In this document: positions 17,288 through 24,889 of the stretch, one piece after another | Position numbering within the stretch: position 1 is the first letter of the stretch | Layout: each line of letters opens with the position of its first letter | Source: CAZNNH01 sp964574335 | GTDB taxonomy: Bacteria; Acidobacteriota; Vicinamibacteria; Fen-336 | Assembly: GCA_964574335.1 (NCBI GenBank) | Contig: CAZNNH010000038.1 | Span: 1 to 42,003, forward strand | DNA: 42,003 nt | Reading direction: 5' to 3' | Notes under the pieces: generated by a model | What the model saw: the letters and a program-made list of their open reading frames with translations, nothing else | Told to the model about the DNA's origin: nothing | Databases searched by the model: none | Program-made: the position numbers and the translations under genes

Positions 17288-17432
17288 GTGCCGGCCTTTG
17301 GTCCCATCAGCCGTGCCGAGCTGTTGCGGGCATTCCGGCCCCAACCCACACCAGGCCGACATCGGGCGGGAGCTTCTCTCCCGTATCCTGCGGCAGGCCG
17401 GAATCGGTCGCGAGGAGTGGGAGCGGCTCTAG
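17288..17432 (+). pseudogene. hicA: HicA toxin remnant with core deleted and frame shifted
   Basis: The N-terminal piece starts at GTG 17288 (PAFGPISRAELLRAFR), typical of HicA. The next HicA-like residues are in another frame, +1 relative to the first: PNPHQADIGRELLSRILRQA, then GIGREEWERL and a stop at 17430-17432. Together these give only about 49 of the usual 75 residues. The lost middle of HicA normally carries the GGKHxxF segment with the catalytic histidine. The toxin is therefore almost surely dead, while the antitoxin next to it is intact. The junction lies near 17335-17340. Confidence 0.82.
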
Positions 17433-17448
17433 CCCGGCGTCGCAGAGA

Positions 17449-17768
17449 ACGCTCGACAGGCGGCTGACCGATGCGCAGGAGTCCGAGGAGGCCGGGCAGA
17501 TCGAGGACGCAATCCGGATCCTGCGTGAGGTCTGCGACGAGCTCCCCCTCCGACAACGGCCTGGCGGTCTTGGAGCACCTCCCGAACCTTCGCGCCCTCC
17601 ATCTCGCCGAGACGCAGGTCACAGAGGCGGCCCTGGCCGGGCTGACTCAGCCGGGACGGCTGACGACGCTCGACCTGGAGAACACGCCCGTCGAGCCCCG
17701 CCACCTGCGGAACCTCACCGGCCTTCGGAAGCTGTGGCTCGCTATCTCGCGTGGCGCTCTCGAACCGC
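17449..17768 (+). pseudogene. Frameshifted leucine-rich-repeat protein fragment
   Basis: A leucine-rich-repeat stretch is readable in the frame of 17471, at about 17555-17745: LEHLPNLRALHLAETQVTEAALAGL, then LTTLDLENTPVEPRHLRNLTGLRKLWL, two to three repeats of about 24 residues. Upstream, another frame (17449 onward) gives a helix-like LTDAQESEEAGQIEDAIRIL and LREVCDELPLRQRP, with coding character, that seems to belong before it. The two are out of frame and there is no good start codon, so I read this as a decayed gene fragment. An intact short protein starting at the ATG at 17471 is possible but has an Arg/Ser-rich, unconvincing N-terminus. Confidence 0.5.
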
Positions 17769-19199
17769 TCAGGCGATCTCGGGGGTGCCTGCCCCCGTCT
17801 CGGCCGCTGCCTTCACCACAGCACCCAGCACCGCCTCCTGCTCCTCCGGCACCGTGCGCAAGTCGAGAAGCAGCAACTGATCCGCGACGCGAGCCACCAC
17901 CGGAGGGTCGCCCTTCCGCAGCAGCGCCGAAAGCCGGGCCGCGCTCAGCGTCTGGTGGGCGATCGTGACCAGGGTGGTGGGGAGGGTGACTCCAGGTGCC
18001 GAGCCGCCGCCGATGACGGACGTGCCCTTCAAGAGGCCCAGGCGAAGGCCCGGGCAGTCGGGTCCCAAACGGGCCACGAAGGCCGACGCCCGGCGGTGCA
18101 GGGTCTCGGCGTCGAGCGCCAGCATCTGCCTCACCGGCACGGTGCGCTCGGCCCGCTCCGCTTCGTAGTCGGCCAGCACCGCGTCGAGAGCGGTGAGCGT
18201 CATCTTGTCGACGCGGAGGGCCCGGTAGAGAGGGTTCTTCCGCATCGCTCGCACCGGATCGCTCTGGCCGGCGATCAGGCCCGACTGGGGCCCACCCAGC
18301 AGCTTGTCGCCGCTCCAGGTGACCGCGGCCACGCCGGCCTCGAGCGCCTGGGCGACGGTGGGCTCGCCGGCCAGCGGGCCCCGAAGCGGCCGCAGCAGGC
18401 CCGAGCCCAGGTCCTCCACCAGCGGCACGTCCCGCTCGTGGCAGAGAGACGAGAGCTCGGCCAGGCTCGCGCTCTCCGTGAAGCCGTCGATCCGGAAGTT
18501 GCTGCGGTGGACCTTCAGCACCATCGCCGTCTCGGGCGAGAGGGCCGACCGGTAGTCGGAGAGGCGGGTGCGGTTGGTGGTGCCGACCTCGACCAGTCGG
18601 GCCCCGCCCTTGCGCAGCACGTCGGGGATGCGGAAAGACCCACCGATCTCCACCAGCTCACCGCGGCTGACGATCACCTCGCGACCTTCGGCGAGGGTGT
18701 TGACGGCCAGCAGCACCGCCGCCGCGTTGTTGTTGACCACCGCTGTGGCCTCGGCCCCGACCAGGCGGCGCAGTCGGGTCTCGGCGTGCACCTCCCGGTT
18801 GCCACGCTCGCCGTCCTCGAGGTCGAGCTCCAGGTTGGCGTAGGAGGAGGCCACCTGGGCCACCCGCTCGGCGACCTCGCGCGCCAGCGGGGCGCGGCCG
18901 AGGTTGGTGTGGATCACCACGCCGGTGGCGTTGATCAGGGGGAAGAGGGACGGCGCGGCGGTCTTGTCCAGGCGCTCGGCCAGACGCTCCGCCGGCTCGG
19001 CGAGCCGCTGGCGCACGCCGTCCTCGTCGGCCGCCGCGGCCCGCTCGCGGGCCTCTTCCAGCAGCCGCCGCACCTCCTCGAGCACCCGGGCTCGGCCGTG
19101 GCGCTCGAGGAGCGGAGCCAGCCGGGGGTCGCCCAGGAGCTGGTCAACCGACGGGATCTGACGCCGGAGGTCCGACCCACGGCCTTTGCGCAAGACCAC
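17769..19199 (-). CDS. selA: L-seryl-tRNA(Sec) selenium transferase
   Basis: 476 residues, the family length. SelA is a PLP enzyme that converts seryl-tRNA(Sec) to selenocysteinyl-tRNA using selenophosphate. Recognisable segments are QIPSVDQLLGDP at the N-terminus, INATGVVIHTNLGRAPL, AVVNNNAAAVLLAV, VIVSRGELVEIGGSFRIPDV, VEVGTTNRTRLSDYR, VKVHRSNFRIDGFTE, and the PLP-lysine motif TWSGDKLLGGPQ with Lys299 (E. coli Lys295). The start is the GTG at 19199; a TTG at 19193 would remove two residues. No selB, selD, tRNA-Sec or selenoprotein gene is visible in the window. It is divergent from the next operon. Confidence 0.94.
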   Translation of the reverse strand: MVLRKGRGSDLRRQIPSVDQLLGDPRLAPLLERHGRARVLEEVRRLLEEARERAAAADEDGVRQRLAEPAERLAERLDKTAAPSLFPLINATGVVIHTNLGRAPLAREVAERVAQVASSYANLELDLEDGERGNREVHAETRLRRLVGAEATAVVNNNAAAVLLAVNTLAEGREVIVSRGELVEIGGSFRIPDVLRKGGARLVEVGTTNRTRLSDYRSALSPETAMVLKVHRSNFRIDGFTESASLAELSSLCHERDVPLVEDLGSGLLRPLRGPLAGEPTVAQALEAGVAAVTWSGDKLLGGPQSGLIAGQSDPVRAMRKNPLYRALRVDKMTLTALDAVLADYEAERAERTVPVRQMLALDAETLHRRASAFVARLGPDCPGLRLGLLKGTSVIGGGSAPGVTLPTTLVTIAHQTLSAARLSALLRKGDPPVVARVADQLLLLDLRTVPEEQEAVLGAVVKAAAETGAGTPEIA

Positions 19200-19205
19200 G
19201 TCGCG

Positions 19206-19211
19206 ACTATA
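19206..19211 (-). promoter_or_regulatory. Possible -10 element for selA
   Basis: TATAGT on the minus strand ends only 7 bases before the selA GTG, which would give a leaderless transcript. No convincing -35 hexamer lies 16-18 bases upstream, so this is weak. Confidence 0.25.
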
Positions 19212-19243
19212 CACTCCGCTTGAGTCCGGCCGAAGCGGTCTCG

Positions 19244-19273
19244 TTGACCTTCCCTGGGGGGGTGCCCTATCCT
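19244..19273 (+). promoter_or_regulatory. Sigma70-type promoter of the purH operon
   Basis: TTGACC at 19244-19249 and TATCCT at 19268-19273 are separated by 18 bases. Transcription would start near 19280, about 36 bases before the GTG at 19316. Confidence 0.5.
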
Positions 19274-19315
19274 GCGAATCGTCGCCTTCTTGCTGCTGGA
19301 GGACTGACCGGTCTC

Positions 19316-19723
19316 GTGTCCCGCGAATCCGCCAAGACCTATGCCGACCGGCTGCCCCGCCTGGTTCCCAAGGAGGAGGCCGACATCTCCCATCTCTCCG
19401 ACGAGCTGGCCGACATCCTCTATCCCGGCCGTCGCGAGCGCCCCTTCCGCATGGGTCTGGTCTTTGCGCCGTTCGAGGGGGCGGGGTACGAACGGGCGCT
19501 GACGTTGGCCCGGGCCGCCGACGTGTACCGCGAGAAGGGAGACGGTCCCGAACGGCGGCACCACGCCTCGTTCGGCACCCAGAAGGCGGCCGAGATGCAC
19601 GAGCTCTACCAGCTCGTCGCCGGCCGGGCGGAGACCGAGGTGCTGGTGGACGGCAAGCAGGTCCCGTACGCCTGTGAGCTCTGGCTGCCGTTGTTCCTGG
19701 TCTTCGCGGACAAGCGGGAGTAG
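19316..19723 (+). CDS. Conserved-looking hypothetical protein, first gene of purH operon
   Basis: 135 residues, no signal peptide or membrane segment. It begins SRESAKTYADRLPRLVPKEE and contains DELADILYPGRRERPFRMGLVFAPFEG, RHHASFGTQKAAEMHELYQLV and a closing LWLPLFLVFADKRE. It is mixed alpha/beta in character and acidic/basic balanced. I do not recognise the family. I chose the GTG at 19316 because GGAGG lies upstream and an open extension to 19220 would overlap the promoter. The next gene begins 2 bases after its stop, so the two are surely cotranscribed and the products may act together. Confidence 0.72.
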   Translation: MSRESAKTYADRLPRLVPKEEADISHLSDELADILYPGRRERPFRMGLVFAPFEGAGYERALTLARAADVYREKGDGPERRHHASFGTQKAAEMHELYQLVAGRAETEVLVDGKQVPYACELWLPLFLVFADKRE

Positions 19724-19725
19724 CC

Positions 19726-20307
19726 ATGCTGGACGAAGACCTGGGCCAGATCGAGGAGTGGCTCAAGCGCCTGCAGATCGAGTGGGACAAGTTCTTCGCC
19801 GGTGTCGAGAAGAAGCCGCCCCAGGAGCTGCGGAGCCGGCTGGAGGCGCTGATCCGGCGCCACGCCCATCAGGAGGTCCGCAACTCCACGCTCCGCTTCC
19901 GCTACCAGACCCTGACCGCCCGCTACAACACCTTCAACGAGATGTGGAACAAGCGGCTGCGGGCCCTCGAGGAGGGCCGGCCCTGGACCGGCGCGCGGGT
20001 TCCGGTGGCGGTCCCCGCTGCCGCCGAGGCCCCGCGGGCGACGGCCCCCAGGCCGGCGAGGCCCGAGACCCCCTGTCGGGTGGCCGGCGCGACCACGGAC
20101 GGCGTGGCCATCCGCGCCCTCTACGACCAGTTCATGCAGGCGCGGAAGGCCGGCGGCGAGAGCGCCGCCGTGAAGTTCGAGGCCTTCGAGAGCCTGATCT
20201 CCAAGCAGGCCTCCCGGATCCTCAACGAGCAGGGGGCCCGCGCGGTGGACTTCCGTCTCGAGTCCAAGGACGGCAAGGTCAGCCTCAAGGCCAAGCCGGT
20301 GAAGTGA
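19726..20307 (+). CDS. Coiled-coil protein resembling the MXAN_5187 C-terminal family
   Basis: 193 residues. The N-terminal half (about 1-85) is strongly helical and charged: IEEWLKRLQIEWDKFFAGVE, KKPPQELRSRLEALIRRH, and NSTLRFRYQTLTARYNTFNE. A Pro/Ala-rich linker follows (about 90-120), then a second helical domain (ALYDQFMQARKAGGESAAVK, FESLISKQASRILNEQGARA, VDFRLESKDGKVSLKAKPVK). The pattern of a short acidic helix, a PP-x-L-R turn and FRYQTL-x-x-RY-x-TFN recalls myxobacterial MXAN_5187-type proteins, from memory and not from a search. Function is unknown. It sits 2 bases after the preceding gene and 14 bases before the next. Confidence 0.72.
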   Translation: MLDEDLGQIEEWLKRLQIEWDKFFAGVEKKPPQELRSRLEALIRRHAHQEVRNSTLRFRYQTLTARYNTFNEMWNKRLRALEEGRPWTGARVPVAVPAAAEAPRATAPRPARPETPCRVAGATTDGVAIRALYDQFMQARKAGGESAAVKFEAFESLISKQASRILNEQGARAVDFRLESKDGKVSLKAKPVK

Positions 20308-20321
20308 GGCGATACCCGCCG

Positions 20322-21149
20322 ATGGCCCTGCCCGTCCACCTCTCCCGCCGGCTGTGGCTGGCGACGGCTCTGTGCCTGGTGGTCTCGGGCCCCGCTGCCG
20401 CCTGGGACGGGCCGCTGATGGAGAGCCTGTCGCGCGACGCACGCCGGCTGGTGCCGCGCACGCTGGCCCGCCTGCTCGGCGAGCGCGAGGAGCTCATCTT
20501 CGAGGCGGTGCGGCGTTTCCCGGTGCCGCTGGCCCAGGCACTGGCGGGCGACCTCTCCGGCGGCCGGCTCAGCCCGGCAACCCAGGCCCTGCTCGACGAA
20601 AGGGTGGAGCGGCCGGTGACGCTGATCCGCGACCGACGAGTGAGCGAGGCGCTGGTCGAGCTGGGGGCGCTCTTGAGGATCCCCGCCGACCTGGCCGACC
20701 CGGTGCTCTCGGCCGGCAGCTCGGGGCTTCCCCCCGGCGTGGCCCGCTCGTACTACGCCTTCGTGGGGCGCAGCCTGGGGAGCATCCCGGTGGTGCTCGA
20801 GGATGAGGCCGCCCTGGAGCTCGGGCGTGCCGATCTCGGGGCGTACTGGCAGCGGGTGATCGTCCGCAGCCGAGCCCAGGCGCCGGTGATCCGCCAAGAG
20901 CTGTTCCGCAGGGGCCGCCTGGTGGACCAGCGCCGGATCGACTACCGTAACCCGCTGTTCGGCGTCGCCTCGCTCTCCTACTCGCGTGCCGTCAACGGCA
21001 TCGCGGCGACCTGGATGGCGGTGTGGCGCGAGTTGCGCGGCGACCTGACTCGAATACCCCAGCCGCGCCAGATCGACCCGTTGGCAGGCCCGGGACCGGC
21101 CTCGTCCTCGGCCTCCCCGTCGGCCCTTCCGGAGGAAGCACGACCATGA
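20322..21149 (+). CDS. Secreted helical protein of unknown function, coupled to purH
   Basis: 275 residues with a clear Sec signal peptide (RRLWLATALCLVVSGPAAAW, cleavage near residue 27). The mature protein is mostly helical: DGPLMESLSRDARRLVPRTLARLLGEREE at the start, a middle segment with PADLADPVLSAGSSGLPPGVARSYYAFVG, and YRNPLFGVASLSYSRAVNGI, followed by a Pro/Ser tail. The opening is faintly like zinc-dependent phospholipase C proteins (AW-x-G), but the metal-binding histidines of that family are missing, so I do not assign it. Its TGA overlaps the purH ATG (ATGA), an unusual pairing of a secreted protein with purine synthesis. Confidence 0.75.
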   Translation: MALPVHLSRRLWLATALCLVVSGPAAAWDGPLMESLSRDARRLVPRTLARLLGEREELIFEAVRRFPVPLAQALAGDLSGGRLSPATQALLDERVERPVTLIRDRRVSEALVELGALLRIPADLADPVLSAGSSGLPPGVARSYYAFVGRSLGSIPVVLEDEAALELGRADLGAYWQRVIVRSRAQAPVIRQELFRRGRLVDQRRIDYRNPLFGVASLSYSRAVNGIAATWMAVWRELRGDLTRIPQPRQIDPLAGPGPASSSASPSALPEEARP

Positions 21150-22726
21150 CCAAGAAGCGCGAGAAGCGCGCCTTGCTCTCCGTGTACCGTAAAGACGGGA
21201 TCGTGGATCTGGCCAGGGGCTTGCGCGAGCGCGGCTTCGAGATCGTCTCGACCGGCGGCACCGCCGACGAGCTGCGCGGCGCGGACCTCGAGGTGACCGG
21301 CGTCTCCGAGGTGACCGGATTCCCCGAGATCCTCGGCGGCCGCGTCAAGACGCTGCACCCCGGGATCCACGCCGGGATCCTGGCGCGCCGCGACCGGCCC
21401 GAGGACCTCGCCGCGCTGAAGCAGCACCGGATCGGGGCGCTGGAGGTGGTGGTGGTGAACCTCTACCCCTTCGAGGACCAGGTGGCGAAGGGCGCCTCCT
21501 TCGAGGAGGCGATCGAGTTCATCGACATCGGCGGGCCGGCGATGATCCGGGCAGCGGCCAAGAACTTCCGCCACGTGGCGGTGGTGGTCGATCCCAACGA
21601 CTACTCGCTGCTGCTCGAGCAGCTCGACCGGGCCGCCGGGATCGACGCCGCCACCCGCCTGTTCTTCGCCCAGAAGGCGTTCCGCCACAGCGGGCGCTAC
21701 GAGGCCGCCATCGCCGCCTACTTCTCTCAGCTCGAGGCTGGCGAGTCGGGATACACGCCGACCGAGAGCGACGATGTGTTCCCCTATCGCCTGAGCCTCT
21801 CGTTCGAGAAGGTCCAGGACCTGCGCTACGGAGAGAACCCCCACCAGCGCGCCGCCTTCTACAGCGACCTCGGCTCCACCGTCTACTCGGTGGCGGCGGC
21901 GCGGAAGCTGCAGGGCAAGGAGCTGTCCTTCAACAACCTGATGGACCTCGATGCGGCCTGGCGCCTGGTCACCGAGATCGATGCCACCGCCTGCACCATC
22001 ATCAAGCACACCAACCCGTGCGGGACCGGCCTCGGCGAGACCCCCCTGGTGGCCTACGAGCGGGCCTTCGCCGGCGACCCGGTGTCGGCATACGGGGGGA
22101 TCGTCGCCTTCAACCGGCGGGTGGACGGCCGGCTGGCGGAGAAGCTGACCTCGGTGTTCCTGGAGGCGGTGATCGCGCCGGGGTTCGATCCGCAGGCCAA
22201 GGAGGCGCTGTCGGTCAAGAAGAACCTGCGGGTGCTCGACATGGACACCACCGGCATCCACAAGGTCACCGGCTTCAACTTCCGGCGCCTGATGGGGGGG
22301 CTGCTGGCGCAGGAGTGGGACCTGCACCGTCTGGAGCGCGACAAGTGCGAGGTGGTGAGCAAGCGCAAGCCCACCGAGGAGGAGTGGCAGGCGCTGCTGC
22401 TGGCCTGGAACGTGGTCAAGCACGTCAGCTCCAACGCCATCGTCTACGCCAACCCCGTGCAGACCGTGGCGGTGGGGTCCGGCCAGACCAGCCGGGTCGA
22501 CGCGGCGCGCTTCGCGGCGCAGAAGGCCCAGCTCCCGCTGGAGGGGACCGCGGTGGCCTCCGATGCGTTCTTCCCGTTCCGCGACGGGATCGACGAGGTG
22601 GCCAAGGTGGGGGCCCGAGCGGTGATCCAGCCCGGCGGCTCGGTCCGTGACCCGGAGGTGGTGGCGGCCGCCGACGAGCACAAGCTGGCGCTGGTGTTCA
22701 CCGGGGTACGGCACTTCCGACACTGA
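21146..22726 (+). CDS. purH: Bifunctional AICAR formyltransferase / IMP cyclohydrolase
   Basis: 526 residues, the normal size, catalysing the last two steps of IMP synthesis. The N-terminal MGS-like cyclohydrolase domain shows ALLSVYRKDGIVDLARGL, STGGTADEL, VTGFPEILGGRVKTLHPGIH and NLYPFEDQV, then FIDIGGPAMIRAAAKNF. The transformylase domain has LRYGENPHQRAAFY, the catalytic KHTNPCG (Lys287-His288), GDPVSAYGGIVAFNR and the C-terminal DAFFPFRDGIDEVAKVGARA, then VIQPGGSVRD and FTGVRHFRH. The ATG overlaps the upstream stop. A hairpin follows 20 bases after the stop. Confidence 0.96.
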   Translation: MTKKREKRALLSVYRKDGIVDLARGLRERGFEIVSTGGTADELRGADLEVTGVSEVTGFPEILGGRVKTLHPGIHAGILARRDRPEDLAALKQHRIGALEVVVVNLYPFEDQVAKGASFEEAIEFIDIGGPAMIRAAAKNFRHVAVVVDPNDYSLLLEQLDRAAGIDAATRLFFAQKAFRHSGRYEAAIAAYFSQLEAGESGYTPTESDDVFPYRLSLSFEKVQDLRYGENPHQRAAFYSDLGSTVYSVAAARKLQGKELSFNNLMDLDAAWRLVTEIDATACTIIKHTNPCGTGLGETPLVAYERAFAGDPVSAYGGIVAFNRRVDGRLAEKLTSVFLEAVIAPGFDPQAKEALSVKKNLRVLDMDTTGIHKVTGFNFRRLMGGLLAQEWDLHRLERDKCEVVSKRKPTEEEWQALLLAWNVVKHVSSNAIVYANPVQTVAVGSGQTSRVDAARFAAQKAQLPLEGTAVASDAFFPFRDGIDEVAKVGARAVIQPGGSVRDPEVVAAADEHKLALVFTGVRHFRH

Positions 22727-22746
22727 GCCTCCACGACGGTCGGTCG

Positions 22747-22799
22747 GGGGACACGATCCGGATTCGCACGGCAGGCGGAGCGAATCCGGTCATGTCCCC
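22747..22799. terminator. Bidirectional hairpin between convergent purH and reductase genes
   Basis: The left arm (22747-22767) and right arm (22780-22799) form a long imperfect inverted repeat of about 20 bp around a 12-base loop, with ends GGGGACA and TGTCCCC. The right arm overlaps the last codons of the minus-strand gene. There is no T tract on either side, so it may be a hairpin-only terminator or a remnant of a palindromic element. Confidence 0.55.
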
Positions 22800-23899
22800 A
22801 AGGAGGCCAGGCTCTGCCAGGCGAAGCGGGGGAGGGTCCGGACCAGCCGCCGTTTCAGCCCCAGGTATCCCTGGTGGCCGAGCACCAGGTCGACCAGCAC
22901 CTCGCGGATCGCCCCGCTCCTCTTGCTGTAGCGCAGCATCCGGTCGGTGAAGGCAGGCGAGTAGAAGCGCCGGCGAAGCCGGGCTGCCTCCAGCAGCTCG
23001 CGCCCGAACACCTCGAGGACTCGCTCCGGATAGGAGGCGGTGCTGGAGGTCTCACGCAAGGTGTCGGCCAGCAGGCAGGCCGAGTGAAGGGCATGGGCGA
23101 TCCCCTCGCCGGTGATCGGGTCGGCGAGGGCGGCGGCGTCGCCGACCAGCGCCCAGCCGGGGCCGGTGATCTCGAGGATCGACGCCGGGTCGGTCGAGAC
23201 TGTGGGGACCGTCTGGGCATAGCAACGTTCGCGGGCCAGCCGCGGGAACTGGGCCGCCAAGGCCACGGCCAACCGCTCCAGCAGCGCCCGCGACGGTACG
23301 GCTCCAAGCGGGGCACAGATCCCGATGCTGAGATGGTCCCGGCGTGGGAACACCCACAGGTAGCCGGCCAGTCCAGCCAGGAAGCCCACCTCCATCGGGG
23401 CATCGCCCGCGACGTAATGGCCGGTGGCCATCGACAGCCGCGCCACCGGGACCGGGGCCAGCAGAGACCGCCGCACCAGGCTGCCCGCTCCATCCGCTCC
23501 CACCACCACGTCGAAGCGCAGGTCCCGTCCGGTGGCGGTCTTCACGCGGCCGCCTCTCTCGACACCGGTGACCCGCTCGCGCACCAGAAGGACGCCAGCT
23601 CGTACCGCCCGTTCCAGCAGCCACCCGTCGAGCTCCCGCCGCGAGGCCACCGCGATCGGGCCCGGCAGCCGCACCTCGAGCGAGGTCCCGCCGTCTTGGC
23701 TGAAGCGACAGCTCGACACCCACCGGGCCGGCAGATCCTCTCGGGGAAGCAGCTCCAGCGCCTTGGCGGTGAGCCCGCCGCCGCACGGCTTCTCGCGCGG
23801 GTGCGAGGCGTCGAAAAGGAAGACGGCGGCGCCGTCCTGCGCCAGCCGGCAGGCCAGCAGGGAGCCCGCCGGCCCAGCGCCCACGACCGCGACCCTCAA
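22790..23899 (-). CDS. FAD-dependent geranylgeranyl-reductase-family oxidoreductase
   Basis: 369 residues. It begins with the dinucleotide-binding motif VAVVGAGPAGSLLACRLAQDG, continues with KPCGGGLTAKALEL (typical of geranylgeranyl reductases and related flavoproteins), VVVGADGAGSLVRRSL in the middle and the FAD ribityl motif GDAAALADPITGEGIAHAL (from residue 253). Such enzymes saturate isoprenoid chains of quinones, lipids or chlorophyll-like side chains, or act as monooxygenases, so the substrate cannot be fixed from sequence. It lies 9 bases after rfaE1 at the end of an envelope operon, which suggests a lipid or carrier substrate. Confidence 0.85.
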   Translation of the reverse strand: MRVAVVGAGPAGSLLACRLAQDGAAVFLFDASHPREKPCGGGLTAKALELLPREDLPARWVSSCRFSQDGGTSLEVRLPGPIAVASRRELDGWLLERAVRAGVLLVRERVTGVERGGRVKTATGRDLRFDVVVGADGAGSLVRRSLLAPVPVARLSMATGHYVAGDAPMEVGFLAGLAGYLWVFPRRDHLSIGICAPLGAVPSRALLERLAVALAAQFPRLARERCYAQTVPTVSTDPASILEITGPGWALVGDAAALADPITGEGIAHALHSACLLADTLRETSSTASYPERVLEVFGRELLEAARLRRRFYSPAFTDRMLRYSKRSGAIREVLVDLVLGHQGYLGLKRRLVRTLPRFAWQSLASLGT

Positions 23900-23908
23900 G
23901 ACCGCCGC

Positions 23909-24889
23909 CTATGCCGAGCCGAGCGCGTCGAGCAGCTCGGCAGGGCCGACCGTCGCCGTGCCCAGCTTGCCCACCACGATCCCGGCCGCCCGGTTGGCCA
24001 GCTCGGCCGCCTCCACGGCGTTGGCGCCGGCACCGACGGCGAGGGCCAACGTGGCGAGCACCGTATCTCCCGCTCCGGTCACGTCGAACACCTCCCGGGC
24101 GCTGGTGGGAATGTGCACGGGCCTGGCGTCGCGCCGGAAGAGGCTCATCCCGTGCTCGCCCCGGGTGACCAGGGCCGCGCTGCACCTCAGGATCTTGAGG
24201 ATTCGCTGGCCGGCGGCTTCCAGGCTCCGCTGATCGGTGATCCCGATCCCGGTGGCCTGCTCGGCCTCGAGCTGGTTGGGCGTGATCAGCGTGGCGCCGC
24301 GGTAGAGGGGGAAGTGGCGCACCTTGGGGTCGACCAGGAGCGGGAGAGCCCGCCGGCTGGCCAGGCCGCGCAGCCAGCGCATCAGGCTGGGGGTGACCAC
24401 ACCCTTGTCATAGTCGGAGACGACCACCACCTGGACACCCGCCAGCCGCCTGCGGATGCGCTCCTGCAGCTCTCGCTCCAGACGCTCCGGGATGGGCTCG
24501 GTGCGCTCGAAGTCGGCCCGTACCACCTGCTGGTGGTGGGCGACGATGCGGGTCTTGACCGTGGTGGGTCGCTCCGGCTCGGCGACCACCATCTCGGCGG
24601 TCACGCCCGCCCGCGTCAGCGCGTCGCGGATCCGCTCCCCGGCCGGGTCGTCGCCGACCACTGAGGCGAGGATTGCCTCGCCCCCCAGCGCGCGCACGTT
24701 CTGGGCGACGTTGCCGGCGCCCCCCACGTGGTAGCTCTCGCGGGCCACCTCCACCACGGGTACTGGCGCCTCGGGCGAGATCCGGGCCACCCGGCCCCAG
24801 AGGAACTCGTCGAGCATCACGTCCCCGCACACCAGCACCCGGGCGTGAGCCATGCCGGCGACGAGGGCTCGTGCCCGGCCGGGCCTCAT
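23909..24889 (-). CDS. rfaE1: D-glycero-beta-D-manno-heptose-7-phosphate kinase
   Basis: 326-residue PfkB-family sugar kinase, matching the N-terminal half of HldE without the adenylyltransferase half. Signatures are VLVCGDVMLDEFLWGRVARISPEAPVPVVEV, GGAGNVAQNVRALGG, DYDKGVVTP, DPKVRHFPLYRGATLITPN and the C-terminal catalytic motif VTGAGDT with Asp275. It phosphorylates heptose 7-phosphate at C1 for LPS inner-core synthesis. The first ATG (24889) overlaps the stop of the upstream waaL-like gene (ATGA); an internal Met13 (MAHARVLVCGD) is an alternative. The nucleotidyltransferase partner (HldC/RfaE2) and GmhA/GmhB are not in the window. Confidence 0.92.
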   Translation of the reverse strand: MRPGRARALVAGMAHARVLVCGDVMLDEFLWGRVARISPEAPVPVVEVARESYHVGGAGNVAQNVRALGGEAILASVVGDDPAGERIRDALTRAGVTAEMVVAEPERPTTVKTRIVAHHQQVVRADFERTEPIPERLERELQERIRRRLAGVQVVVVSDYDKGVVTPSLMRWLRGLASRRALPLLVDPKVRHFPLYRGATLITPNQLEAEQATGIGITDQRSLEAAGQRILKILRCSAALVTRGEHGMSLFRRDARPVHIPTSAREVFDVTGAGDTVLATLALAVGAGANAVEAAELANRAAGIVVGKLGTATVGPAELLDALGSA

